Source: Archivesica marissinica
Lineage: Eukaryota; Mollusca; Bivalvia; Venerida; Vesicomyidae
NCBI GenBank assembly: GCA_014843695.1
Contig: CM026404.1
Coordinates: 87,120,953 to 87,184,952, forward strand
Direction: 5' to 3'
Length of the DNA stretch: 64,000 bases
Shown: piece by piece, positions 11,329 to 22,300 of the stretch
Numbering within the stretch: the stretch's first letter is position 1
Layout: each line of letters opens with the position of its first letter
Translations under genes and position numbers: made by a program
Notes under the pieces: model-generated
What the model was told of the DNA's origin: nothing
The model's database searches: none
What the model saw: only the letters and a program-made list of their open reading frames with translations

Positions 11329-11569
11329 TAATGTTATTTGTGTCTGTGTTTGTGATGAACAGAAACCAGTATACCGGTATATGGACTGTCACTGCCTCCA
11401 TTCCAACTGTCACCCCCCCCCACCCCATGCACTCTGGCAGATCTCTACCTTATAATGTACATGCATACAATTGTAAATGTACATTTATTCCTTGCTTGCT
11501 GAGAGTCATTCATTTTGTGACACGTCTCTGTTCAGAAATAGAGTGGATTTTGAGTTTGTTTCATGTAGT

Positions 11570-12063
11570 ACAGGCTCAAGCTAGACCCAGATGTTTGGGA
11601 AAAGTGAGAAAGTGCGTGGTTGCGTCATCACTACAGTTGGATATTTCATGAAGGACTACTTCATCTCACTACAGTTGGATATTTCATGAAGGACTACTTT
11701 GTCTCACTACAGTTGGATATTTCATGAAGGACTACTTCATCTCACTACAGTTGGATATTTCATGAAGGACTACTTTGTCTCACTTCAGTTGAATATTTAA
11801 TGATGGTATTATTTAATAAATTTCAACATAACAGGGTTAAAAATTTTAAAATACATACGGTAATATGACCATTAAATACAATATTTGAATCGAACGAGTG
11901 CTTTACAATGGCCACAATATTTTGACTGAAGTGTAAATTTTTTTAATTTTTATTAGGTAGAAGTGGTGTGCCCATGGAGCGGAGTCAGGGTCCCAGGGCG
12001 ACTATGGAGCGGAGTCAGGGTCCCAGGGCGACTATTTCGCCCATGTCATCCTCTAGAATGAGC
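11570..12063. mobile_element. MITE family F5 with an internal array
   Basis: Its right end agaatgagccct is complementary to the left end gggctcattct of the copy at 15288-15597. The shared interior includes gaccattaaatacaatattt-type sequence and cagggcgactatttcgccca. A 28-bp segment near 11975-12030 is tandemly doubled. The left boundary is uncertain. Confidence 0.55.
11626..11795. repeat. 38-bp minisatellite, 4 copies, inside F5
   Basis: The unit contains ctacagttggatatttcatg. It is absent at the matching position of the F5 copy at 15288, so it arose in or moved into this copy. The same unit forms the larger array at 12345-12736. Confidence 0.85.
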
Positions 12064-12344
12064 CCTGTATTATTACAATTTAATTTTCATCTGATAAAAA
12101 AATATATTTAAAATGTTCAATAAACTTGATTTTTTTTAATTTCCAGACAAAAGAAGAAATATGAGGTGACAGAAGGTTATCACTGCCCCAAGCCTCCATA
12201 TCACTCACATGTGACAAGATTCATATCATTTTGCCATGAAATTAATGGACACTTCATATTTTCAACACACAAAAATATTGCAATTAAATGTTGATGTGAA
12301 GTATTGTGTTATTAACTCATTTCAAAAAAGTTCTATATGACAAA

Positions 12345-12736
12345 CTCACTACAGTTGGATATTTTATGAAGGACTACTTTGTCGCACTACAGTTGGATAT
12401 TTTATGAAGGACTACTTTGTCTCACTACAGTTGGATATTTCATGAAGGACTACTTTGTCTCACTACAGTTGGATATTTAATGAAGGACTACTTTGTCTCA
12501 CTACAGTTGGATATTTAATGAAGGGCTATATTATCTCACTACAGTTGGATATTTCATGAAGGACTATTTTGTCTCACTACAGTTGGATATTTAATGAAGG
12601 ACTATATTATCTCACTACAGTTGGATATTTAATGAAGGACTACTTTGTCTCACTACAGTTGGATATTTCATGAAGGACTACTTTGTCTCACTACAGTTAG
12701 ATATTTCATGAAGGACTACTTTGTCTCACTACAGAT
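12345..12736. repeat. 38-bp minisatellite upstream of the GPCR gene
   Basis: About ten copies of the same 38-bp unit as at 11626-11795, ending about 240 bases before the GPCR start codon. It may lie in the promoter or 5' UTR of that gene, but no transcript evidence is visible. Confidence 0.9.
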
Positions 12737-12974
12737 ATTATTACGGTATGAGGCATTACGGTAATTAACAGTTAATTATCGCAGTATTTCCTCAGTTGGA
12801 AACTTCAAGAAAGGTGATATTACTGTGTCTTCTCAGTTGGATGTGTCAAATTACTGTTTTAAACATGTTTAATGCGAACTATCATGCATAACAGCAGAGC
12901 AATAACAGAGGACACAATAGCAAGTTTTCGAAAATATCAAATTTGAAATTAAGCGACCAACAACGCAGGAAGGA
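12737..12974 (+). other. Upstream flank of the GPCR gene
   Basis: About 240 bases between the 38-bp array and the GPCR start codon. No clear TATA box or initiator can be called. The start context is gaaggaatgg, with a purine at -3 and G at +4, which is acceptable for animal initiation. Confidence 0.4.
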
Positions 12975-14081
12975 ATGGATACAACAAGTGCGCTTTACAT
13001 CAGTGCTGAGGCGGTAATGGGAGCGGTGTCATGTGCTGGTAATGGACTGGTTCTCTTGGCAATCATCAAAAATCCTCGACTTCAGACAGTCACAAACTGC
13101 TTCATAGCCAGTCTGGCTCTGGCCGATTTCCTCGTTGGTATCGTTGTGGCACCATTGGCTGCCTTAAGTTACCTCGGACTCCCACACAACTTTCTCGGTT
13201 GTGTTTTCACTAACTCGGTAGTCCTTACATTTACTCAAGTGTCTATATTCAACCTGTTGGCAGTGGCGATTGAGAGATTTTTTGCAATCAAGCACCCCTT
13301 TGCGTACACCAGACATATTGACATTAATCGTGCATTACTAGTAAATGTAGTAGTGTGGTGCACGGGAACGATTATTGGATTCATTCCTCTGTTCGGCTGG
13401 AATCGAGAAGACTTACACAATGAAAACTGGACGTGTAACTTTTTGAATGTTATAGATATAAAATATGTTGTTTATTTTCATTTCTTCGGGTGCATCATTA
13501 TACCGTTACTTATGATCAGTGCAATATATGTTTACATTTTTTCGATCGTGAGAAAACAAATGTCTCAAATAGCGGCATTAGAGATTTCCGACATTCAGCT
13601 CGGTCCAACTTCTACGTTAACAAAATTCAAAAAAGAGATCAAAGCAGCAAAGTCGCTAGCTATTGTGATTGTCCTTTTTGCTGTATCATGGATGCCTATA
13701 CACATTCTCAACACAATATCCTTGACCTGTGCATGTCCTTACCCCTTGGAACTCTTACTGGCGACAATTGTGCTTAGTCACGCTAACTCCGCGATAAACC
13801 CAGTGTTATATGCATACGGGAACAGCAATTTCAAACGAGCATTCAAGAAGATGCTCTGTAGCATAACGGAGAATGATTTATTTATAACCGAAGCCAACAA
13901 TTCGCAAAGGAATGTTCCAAAATGTGGGGCATCTGTAGATCCACCACGAAACAACATTGAGATAAATGGACATGATAAAGTACATAAAATGGTAAAGATC
14001 TCAAAGTCAAGCACAAACAGCGAAGGACAACATGCACCAGACATTTACACAGTAAACAGACAAACCAATGACCTACAGTAA
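12975..14081 (+). CDS. Adenosine-receptor-like class A GPCR, single exon
   Basis: A 368-residue seven-helix receptor of the plasma membrane, likely coupling extracellular adenosine or a related ligand to G proteins. Visible landmarks are GN at 22-23 (TM1), LALAD at 47-51 (TM2), Cys76 and Cys154 (the TM3-ECL2 disulfide pair), FGW near 140-142, Pro177 (TM5), SWMP at 238-241 (TM6) and NPVLY at 275-279 (TM7). Positions that contact ligand in vertebrate adenosine receptors appear kept: Thr-Gln at 87-88, Phe156 in ECL2, His243, Asn246, and Ser268-His269. ECL2 has a glycosylation sequon at Asn151. The DRY box is replaced by Glu-Arg-Phe at 100-102. The first Met gives a normal short N-terminus. It has no introns, whereas the vertebrate adenosine receptor genes have one within the coding region. 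A divergent amine-type receptor is possible but less likely. The 3' end runs into a 26-bp array. Confidence 0.9.
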   Translation: MDTTSALYISAEAVMGAVSCAGNGLVLLAIIKNPRLQTVTNCFIASLALADFLVGIVVAPLAALSYLGLPHNFLGCVFTNSVVLTFTQVSIFNLLAVAIERFFAIKHPFAYTRHIDINRALLVNVVVWCTGTIIGFIPLFGWNREDLHNENWTCNFLNVIDIKYVVYFHFFGCIIIPLLMISAIYVYIFSIVRKQMSQIAALEISDIQLGPTSTLTKFKKEIKAAKSLAIVIVLFAVSWMPIHILNTISLTCACPYPLELLLATIVLSHANSAINPVLYAYGNSNFKRAFKKMLCSITENDLFITEANNSQRNVPKCGASVDPPRNNIEINGHDKVHKMVKISKSSTNSEGQHAPDIYTVNRQTNDLQ

Positions 14082-15058
14082 AAATATAAACACATGACCT
14101 ACAGTAAACAGACAAACCAATGACCTACAGTAAACAGACAAACCAATGACCTACAGTAAACAGATAAACTATTGATCTACAGTAAACAGACAAACCAATG
14201 ACCTACAGTAAAAATATAAACCAATGACCTACAGTAAACAGACAAACCAATGACCTATAGTCAACAGACAAACTATTGATATACAGTAAACAGACAAACC
14301 AATGACCTACAGTAAACAGGCAAACCAATGACCTACAGTAAACAGACAAACCAATGGCCTACATTAAACAGACAAACCAATGACCTACAGTAAACAGACA
14401 AACCAATGACCTACAGTAAACAGACAAACCAATGACCTATAGTCAACAGACAAACCAATGACCTACAGTAAACAGACAAACCAATGACCTATAGTCAACA
14501 GACAAACTATTGATCTATAGTAAACAGACAAACCAATGACCTACAGTAAACAGACAAACCAATGACCTACAGTAAACAGACAAACCAATGACCTACATTA
14601 AACAGGCAAACCAATGACCTACAGTAAACAGACAAACCAATGACCTACAGTAAACAGACAAACCAATGACCTACAGTAAACAGACAAACCAATGACCTAC
14701 AGTAAACAGACAAACCAATGACCTACAGTAAACAGACAAACAAATGACCTACAGTAAACAGACAAACCAATGACCTATAGTCAACAGACAAACTATTGAT
14801 CTACAGTAAACAGACAAACCAATGACCTACAGTAAAAATATAAACCAATGACCTACAGTAAACAGACAAACCAATGACCTACAGTAAACAGACAAACCAA
14901 TGACATACAGTAAACAGACAAACCAATGACCTACATTAAACAGGCAAACCAATGACCTACAGTAAACAAACAAACCAATGGCCTACAGTAAACAGACAAA
15001 CCAATGACCTACAGTAAACAGACAAACCAATGACCTACAGTAAACAGACAAACAAATA
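14050..15058. repeat. 26-bp minisatellite derived from the GPCR 3' end
   Basis: About 38 units of cagacaaaccaatgacctac plus agtaaa. The first unit is the last nine codons and stop of the GPCR (Val-Asn-Arg-Gln-Thr-Asn-Asp-Leu-Gln-stop). Variants with agtcaa, gataaactattgat or aaaatataaa are interspersed. If transcribed it would be a long repetitive 3' UTR. Confidence 0.95.
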
Positions 15059-15287
15059 AGATATAGTATTACATGTACATGTATATATATAATAGGTAAA
15101 GTGATTCAAAATTACATATCAATACTACTGATGCACTTGATAAGACAACATTGTTTGGAATTGGTGATAATATGTATAATTAGTATGCGGAGAAAAACTG
15201 GATGTAAGATTGGCTTCCTAAAATATGTTTGTAAATATAACAACAATCGATTGTTCACATACATGTAACCCCCTCTCCTCTCTCCCC

Positions 15288-15597
15288 TGAGGGCTCATTC
15301 TTTCTAGGTTAGAATTTTTATGAGAAGTGAGAAAGCGTGCGATCGCGTGTCCTTAAATGGTGTTATTTAATAACTTTCTACAAAATATGGTTAAATTGCA
15401 CAGTATGACCATTAAATACATTTGAATAAGAGTGCTTTATAATAAGTTAGTGTAGAGTACTGGTACAACATTTTATATGACAATTGTAAAAAAAAAAAAA
15501 TTGTTTTTTTATGGAGAAGTGGGGCCCCCAGGGTATAAGTCAGGGTCCCTAGGGCGACTATTTTGCCCAAATCGTCCTCTATAAATGAGCACTGCCC
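15288..15597. mobile_element. MITE family F5, second copy
   Basis: About 310 bp, bounded by gggctcattctttctag on the left and a degenerate complement (ctctataaatgagca) on the right. The interior matches 11570-12063 without the 38-bp array. A short fragment of the family (agggcgactatttct) also follows the 19/20-bp array near 32885-32920. Confidence 0.6.
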
Positions 15598-15739
15598 CTC
15601 ATAAATATGTTGGTGTTTATGTTACTGTATCTGCATACAAATGGCATGGACATAGCAATCAATGGATAAACAAACAGTCAGCATATCTACCCCATCTCCA
15701 TGCAATGTGACAATTTATTTTATGTTTTCCAATCAAATA

Positions 15740-16061
15740 CAGTCAAACCCGTGTTAAGCAGCCAGCCAAGGGAATCACAGAAAGTGGCTGCTTAACACAG
15801 GTGGCTGCTTAATATAGGTCAAATGTATAATAAAACAACATATTCGGAATCTGCTAACTGGCTGCTTAACACAGGTGGCTGCTTAATATAGGTCAAATGT
15901 ATAATAAAACAGCATATTTGTAATCTGAAAACTGGCTGCTTAATACAGGTTGGCTGCTTAATAGAGGTGACCAATAACACAGGTTTGACTGTATAATAGA
16001 GGTGACCACTAACACAGGTTTGACTGTATAATAAAGGTGACCACTAACACAGGTTTGACTA
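15740..16061. mobile_element. MITE family F4 with expanded right terminus
   Basis: Terminal repeats are cagtcaaacccgtgtta on the left and aacacaggtttgact on the right. An internal segment (ggctgcttaacacaggtggc) is doubled. The right terminus is repeated three times at 35-bp spacing. A truncated relative is at 18484-18588. The superfamily is not assigned. Confidence 0.7.
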
Positions 16062-16328
16062 TAGAAATTTATCAGCGAAATAAAAAAGATGTGTTATTCC
16101 ACTGGTTGAATAACACATTTGATTTCCCACTCACGTTGCACGTGCGTTACTTGGCCACTGCATGTTGAAATGTTGGCAACATTTCCGGACTCAAGCTGGC
16201 AGTGAAGTCTTTTATGACATCATTTATGGGCATCTAAACACAAGGTTTTAACCCACTTATAGCACAGTTGCATTGTTTTCTGTCATGAAATTACTTTTCA
16301 GACTAAAATAAAAAGAGTATTTGTTTGC

Positions 16329-16837
16329 TTAACCCTTTCCCTCATAGAAGCACCTCTTGACGCCATTACCAATACGACATACATTGACAATGTAGTAGCC
16401 AAACCAATGTTCATAATAGTAGTCTCAGTAATATATATGGAGGTGGGATAGATATGGTGACTACTTATCCACTGCATGGTAGCTAAATGGCTGTCGTTTG
16501 TATGGAGGTATAATAGTATATTACCCTAAATCTCTATGTAGTACCAGTAATATCTATGGAGGTGGGATAGATATGGCGACTACTTATCCACTGCATGATA
16601 GCTAAATGGCTGTTGTTTGTATGGAGATATAATAGTATATTAACCTAAATCTCTATGAAGGAAAGGGTTAAATGGTTGTCGTTTGTATGGAGATATAATA
16701 GTATATTAACCTAAATCTCTATGAAGGAAAGGGTTAAATGGTTGTCATTTGTATGGAGATATAATAATATATTAATCTAAATCTCTATAAAGGAAAGGGT
16801 TAAATGGCTGTCGTTTGTATGGAGATATAATAGTATA
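16329..16837. mobile_element. TTAA-bounded MITE family F3 with expanded right end
   Basis: It starts TTAACCCTTTCCCTCATAGA, and the complementary right end ctatgaaggaaagggttaa appears three times at 66-bp spacing, followed by a partial fourth unit. The element therefore has several candidate right termini. The interior contains two copies of a block with ggtgggatagatatgg. A shorter copy lies at 18590-18757. Confidence 0.75.
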
Positions 16838-16840
16838 TGT

Positions 16841-16973
16841 AAAGCACCGACACGAGACATCGGTTTAAAGTCCCATCTGAAAGACTGTTAATTTTATTAA
16901 GGTCAGATGGGGGATCGAACCTGCGATGCCTGGATTACCAGTTCAGTGTGTTAACCACTGGACTACAGATCAG
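16841..16973 (-). mobile_element. S2 SINE fragment
   Basis: tRNA-like head and part of the body on the minus strand, with B-box-like ggttcgatccc. The 3' half is missing and F3 abuts it. Confidence 0.65.
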
Positions 16974-17149
16974 TCCCTAAAGCAGGTTGATATAGATTGT
17001 ATATGTAGATCTGTAATAATCAAATCATTTACTCAAAATGTACGTTTCATTGTGAAACACATAATGGGTAGGTAATGAGGAATATGGATCTAAAATCTGG
17101 GATAATTCCGCAAAATTCCTGATAATGGCAGCCAATACTATAATAAGTG

Positions 17150-17375
17150 GAAGTCGTGATAGCGCAGTGGATGAGCGTTCGCTTCAGGTGCGAAAGGTCC
17201 GTAGTTCGAGCCCCACTGGAGCCGTTATGATTGTGCCCTTAGGCAAGGCATTTAAATTCCACGTTGCCTCTTCTCTCTCCCTCGTGGCGATGGATTCCAT
17301 CAGGAATGAGGTCTCGAGAGTGATTTATATAAGTTGAAATAACTTGTTTCGCAATCGAGCTCAAATAAATTTGTA
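17150..17375 (+). mobile_element. tRNA-headed SINE, family S3, best-preserved copy
   Basis: The head has A-box-like tagcgcagtggatgagcgtt and B-box-like agttcgagcccc. The body contains cttaggcaaggcatttaaat, and the tail has a cgcaatcgagctcaaataaa-type end. A cloverleaf is not convincing across the acceptor stem, so it is a SINE rather than a tRNA gene. Confidence 0.75.
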
Positions 17376-17449
17376 TAAACTAATACTATAATAAACCGAA
17401 AATGATTCTGCTATGATTCTGTTGTTATTATTAATACATGCATGTGTAT

Positions 17450-17691
17450 TTAACCCTTTCAACACCACATACCTCTAAATAGGCTTACAAAAAAGTGTAG
17501 ATCCAGACGAGCCGGCTCGTGACGAGCCGTCTCATCAGGATCTGCACTTTTTGCCAGTGATATGACTATTTTTAGACATAATTACCCATTTTTATAAATG
17601 AACTTGTCCAAATGTGATTTTCTGATTCAATTATTGGTTTATGAATATCATGGACCAGTCCATGTGAGTTACTTGGTGTTGAATGGGTTAA
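17450..17691. mobile_element. TTAA-bounded MITE, family F2, copy 4
   Basis: A 242-bp copy with both termini, the ggctcgtgacgagcc hairpin and TTAA at each end. It ends 25 bases from the last recognised CFAP61 exon, just inside the following intron. Confidence 0.85.
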
Positions 17692-17716
17692 AAAAAGGTT
17701 AAATATTGCAACATAC

Positions 17717-17886
17717 ATGTATTCCAACTTCCTTGGAATTGAAGCAAGCGTGTGACCATTTGTCAGCATGATATTTTCTCTGGAACTTAGTCAGGGAACC
17801 AGCACCTCGGATTGCGACATCGTTGGTATGGAAGGATGCATCAATCACCAGCTTCCCATCGTAGACAAGGCATGCATCATTGATTG
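17717..17886 (-). CDS. CFAP61: CFAP61 exon 12 of window
   Basis: 170 bases. CA joins the G of exon 11 for Ala, then INDACLVYDGKLVIDASFHT, then GAGSLTKF and WSHACFNSKEVGIH. Acceptor gttatag, donor gtatgt, ending phase 0. The family continues for a few hundred residues, so more exons must lie to the left or beyond the window. Confidence 0.94.
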
Positions 17887-17940
17887 CTATAACAGGAATA
17901 AACAATACATTAATACCGTTACATGTATGGCGTATATAAA

Positions 17941-18042
17941 ATAGTCAGTGAACCAGCACCTCGGATTGCGACATCGTTGGTATGGAAGGATGCATCAATC
18001 ACAATACATTAATACCGTTACATGTATGGCGTATATAAAATA
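17941..18042 (-). pseudogene. CFAP61: Partial duplicate of CFAP61 exon 12 and its intron edge
   Basis: Repeats the middle of exon 12 (IDASFHTNDVAIRGAGS) and about 40 bases of upstream intron, with the 5' exon part and true acceptor deleted between them. No AG precedes the exon piece, so it should not be spliced in. Confidence 0.85.
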
Positions 18043-18069
18043 AAGAGATCCAAACAAACCAAGTGGACC

Positions 18070-18300
18070 ACCTCTGTGGTTGAGTGGTTAAGTTCACTGA
18101 CTTGAATGCCACTGTAACTTATCATTACTGGTTCGAGCCCCCCTCAGGCCATGTCTATTTATATGAAACAATTGGCAGTTTCTTACGGAGGTTGGTGCAC
18201 CAAATACTGGTTAACCGCTTGAGCCTGCCCAGGAAAGGTGTTGTTAGGTAAACTGCCCATCGCTCAAATGGGCAACCGGTAGCGACGTTAAATAAACTTT
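18070..18300 (+). mobile_element. tRNA-headed SINE, family S1, near full length
   Basis: The head cctctgtggttgagtggtta (A-box type) and B-box-like ggttcgagccccc are both present. The body has aggaaaggtgttgttaggta, and the tail has gggcaaccggtagcgacgtt then aaataaac and an A-rich end. It lies in the intron between exons 11 and 12. Confidence 0.8.
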
Positions 18301-18483
18301 AAAAAAAACAACAACAAAAACAAACAAGTGTTTCTCTGGCTATTTATTTAATAAACAAACAAAACAACAATACAGACGATAAGTTACAGTTATGGTCTTG
18401 TGCTTCCTCTTAACTCTTTGCAAGCTGGGTAAAGTAAAGGTTATAAATAGTTCAAATAATTATAGCAGACGACAATTCATTAA

Positions 18484-18588
18484 CTACAGTCAACCTTTCT
18501 TAAGCAGCCACCCAAGGGAATTAATATAGGTCAAATGTATAATAAAACAGCATATTGTGAATCTGGAAACTGGCTGCCATTACCAATA
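18484..18588. mobile_element. F4 MITE fragment
   Basis: The left terminus cagtcaacctttcttaagc and an internal piece match 15740-16061. The right part is missing, and F3 sequence follows immediately. Confidence 0.55.
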
Positions 18589-18589
18589 C

Positions 18590-18757
18590 GACATACATTG
18601 ACAATGTAGTAGTCAAACCAATGTTTATAATAAAGACCAGAATCCCAGTAATATCTATGGAGATGGGATAGATATGGCGACTACTTATCCACTGCATGAT
18701 AGCTAAATGGCTGCCATTTGTATGGAGATATAAATCTCTATAGAGGAAAGGGTTAAG
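18590..18757. mobile_element. F3 MITE fragment, unexpanded right end
   Basis: The interior and the right terminus (gaggaaagggttaa) are present once only, in contrast to the 66-bp expansion at 16329-16837. The left terminus is lost at the junction with F4. Confidence 0.6.
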
Positions 18758-18764
18758 CAATGAA

Positions 18765-19175
18765 TCGTGGGTTAATAGTTTCCATCGGGGTATGAACTGT
18801 GTGTGGCGGCCGAATGTAGTTCATACCCCAATGGAAACTATTACTTGCGATTCATTGTTTATGTATACATTCATTATTCTATTTTAATGACACAAATAAA
18901 TAAAGATAGCATACTTTGCATTTAAAATGTATTTAGTCCAGATTTGTGACATACCGGATCTGGTACATGTAAATAGATCCTTGTAACAGTGTAAACTTTA
19001 AGACACACATTTTCTTGCGAGTAACGCTGCACAGCACTGTGAATGCGCATGCCCGTATCTTCAAGTGCACATGTCAGCTGCATATCATTAGTGAGCAAAT
19101 TTATAAGAAAATGGATACAAACAGGGCACATGTGTTCATCGACGGAAATGTAATACCGTAACGATGTATATATTT
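18765..19175. mobile_element. Foldback element, family F1, copy 3
   Basis: A hairpin with a short loop (gggttaatagtttccatcgg and its complement), then the most complete body copy, ending near the CFAP61 microexon. Confidence 0.7.
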
Positions 19176-19267
19176 GTTTCTAAAACTATTCTCTCCAGAC
19201 TGAGACACAGACATACGTTACATATTTGTGACAATCATTAAAAGTTTCATGTCAACTTTCACCTTAC

Positions 19268-19316
19268 CTTTAAAAGCATCATAGTCCACATTCTTCTTGT
19301 AATACGAGAAAAATGC
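19268..19316 (-). CDS. CFAP61: CFAP61 exon 11 of window (49-base microexon)
   Basis: Only 49 bases: AFFSYYKKNVDYDAFK plus a G that completes Ala with exon 12. Acceptor ttttcag, donor gtaagg. It is separated from exon 10 by about 9.95 kb of almost pure satellite and a hAT relic. It is too short to stand out as an ORF. Confidence 0.93.
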
Positions 19317-19340
19317 CTGAAAATACAAACAAGAATTGTC

Positions 19341-22300
19341 AAGAGTACAAACTCGCAGATAGTGTGGAGAGTACAACAAGGCTCACAGATAGAGTGGAGA
19401 GTACAACAAGGCTCACAGATAGAGTGGAGAGTACACCTAGGCTCGCAGATAGTGTGGAGAGTACAACAAGGCTCACAGATAGAGTGGAGAGTACAACAAG
19501 GCTCGTAGATAGAGTGGAGAGTACAACAAGGCTAACAGATAGAGTGGAGAGTACAACAATGCTCACAGATAGAGTGGAGAGTACAACAAGGCTCGCAGAT
19601 AGAGTGGAGAGTACAACGAGGCTCACAGATAGAGTGGAGAGTACACCGAGGCTTGCAGATAGAGTGGAGAGTACAACAAGGCTTGCAGATAGAGTGGAGA
19701 GTACAACAAGGCTCACAGATAGAGTGGAGAGTACAATGAGGCTTGTAGATAGTGTGGAGAGTACAACGAGGCTCACAGATAGAGTGGAGAGTACAACAAG
19801 GCTTGCAGATAGAGTGGAGAGTACAACGAGGCTCACAGATAGAGTGGAGAGTACAACGAGGCTTGCAGATAGTGTGGAGAGTACACCAAGGCTCACAGAT
19901 AGAGTGGAGAGTACAACGAGGCTTGCAGATAGTGTGGAGAGTACAACATGGCTTGTAGATAGAGTGGAGAGTACAACAAGGCTTACAGATAGTGTGGAGA
20001 GTACAACATGGCTTGCAGATAGTGTGGAGAGTACAACAAGGCTCACAGATAGAGTGGAGAGTACAACGAGGCTCACAGATAGAGTGGAGAGTACAACGAG
20101 GCTTGCAGATAGTGTGGAGAGTACACCAAGGCTCACAGATAGAGTGGAGAGTACAACGAGGCTTGCAGATAGTGTGGAGAGTACAACATGGCTTGTAGAT
20201 AGAGTGGAGAGTACAACAAGGCTTACAGATAGTGTGGAGAGTACAACATGGCTTGCAGATAGTGTGGAGAGTACAACAAGGCTCACAGATAGAGTGGAGA
20301 GTACAACAAGGCTCACAGATAGAGTGGAGAGTACACCGAGGCTCGCAGATAGTGTGGAGAGTACAACAAGGCTCACAGATAGAGTGGAGAGTACAACAAG
20401 GCTCGTAGATAGAGTGGAGAGTACAACAAGGCTAACAGATAGAGTGGAGAGTACAACAAGGCTCACAGATAGAGTGGAGAGTACAACAAGGCTCGCAGAT
20501 AGAGTGGAGAGTACAACGAGGCTCACAGATAGAGTGGAGAGTACACCGAGGCTTTCAGATAGAGTGGAGAGTACAACAAGGCTTGCAGATAGAGTGGAGA
20601 GTACAACAAGGCTCACAGATAGAGTGGAGAGTACACCGAGGCTTGCAGATAGAGTGGAGAGTACAACAAGGCTCACAGATAGAGTGGAGAGTACAACAAG
20701 GCTTGCAGATAGAGTGGAGAGTACAACAAGGTTCACAGATAGTGTGGAGAGTACAACAAGGCTTGCAGATAGAGTGGAGAGTACAACAAGGCTCACAGAT
20801 AGTGTGGAGAGTACAACAAGGCTCACAGATAGTGTGGAGAGTACAACAAGGCTCACAGATAGAGTGGAGAGTACAACAAGGCTCACATATAGCGTGGAGA
20901 GTACAACAAGGCTTGCAGATAGTGTGGAGAGTACAACAAGGCTTGCAGATAGTGTGGAGAGTACAACAAGGCTCACAGATAGAGTGGAGAGTACAACAAG
21001 GCTCACAGATAGAGTGGAGAGTACACCGAGGCTCGCAGATAGTGTGGAGAGTACAACAAGGCTCACAGATAGAGTGGAGAGTACAACAAGGCTCGTAGAT
21101 AGAGTGGAGAGTACAACAAGGCTAACAGATAGAGTGGAGAGTACAACAAGGCTCACAGATAGAGTGGAGAGTACAACAAGGCTCGCAGATAGAGTGGAGA
21201 GTACAACGAGGCTCACAGATAGAGTGGAGAGTACAACGAGGCTCACAGATAGAGTGGAGAGTACAACGAGGCTTGCAGATAGAGTGGAGAGTACAACAAG
21301 GCTCACAGATAGAGTGGAGAGTACAACAAGGCTCACAGATAGTGTGGAGAGTACAACAAGGCTTGCAGATAGTGTGGAGAGTACAACATGGCTTGTAGAT
21401 AGAGTGGAGAGTACAACAAGGCTTACAGATAGTGTGGAGAGTACAACATGGCTTGCAGATAGTGTGGAGAGTACAACGAGGCTCACAGATAGAGTGGAGA
21501 GTACAACAAGGCTCACAGATAGTGTGGAGAGTACAACAAGGCTTGCAGATAGTGTGGAGACTACAACATGGCTTGTAGATAGAGTGGAGAGTACAACGAG
21601 GCTTACAGATAGTGTGGAGAGTACAACATGGCTTGTAGATAGAGTGGAGAGTACAACAAGGCTTGCAGATAGAGTGGAGAGTACAACAAGGCTTGTAGAT
21701 AGAGTGGAGAGTACAACAAGGCTTGTAGATAGAGTGGAGAGTACACCAAGGCTTGCAGATAGTGTGGAGAGTACAACATGGCATGCAGATAGTGTGGAGA
21801 TTACAACGAGGCTTGCAGATAGAGTGGAGAGTACAACGAGGCTTGCAGATAGTATGGAGATTACAACGAGGCTTGTAGATAGTGTGGAAAGTACACCAAG
21901 GCTTGCAGATAGTGTGGAGAGTACAACATGGCATGCAGATAGTGTGGAGATTACAACGAGGCTTGCAGATAGAGTGGAGAGTACAACGTGGCATGCAGAT
22001 AGAGTGGAGAGTACAACAAGGCTTGCAGATAGAGTGGAGAGTACAACGAGGCTTGCAGATAGTGTGGAGATAACAACGAGGCTTGCAGATAGAGTGGAGA
22101 GTACAACAAGGCTCACAGATAGTGTGGAGAGTACGAGGCTTGCAGGTAGTGTGGAGAGTACAACGAGGCTTGCAGATAGAGTGGAGAGTACAACGAGGCT
22201 TGCAGATAGTGTGGAGAGTACAACGAGGTTTGCAGATAGTGTGGAGATTACAACGAGGCTTGCAGATAGTGTGGAGAGTACAACGAGGCTTGCAGATAGA

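Noticed and set aside
13235..14115. Antisense and out-of-frame ORFs in the GPCR
   Set aside because: Shadows of the receptor reading frame. No independent similarity.
17749..17840. A second plausible acceptor in the exon 12 duplicate
   Set aside because: The duplicate lacks an AG in front of the exon-like segment and lacks the start of the exon.
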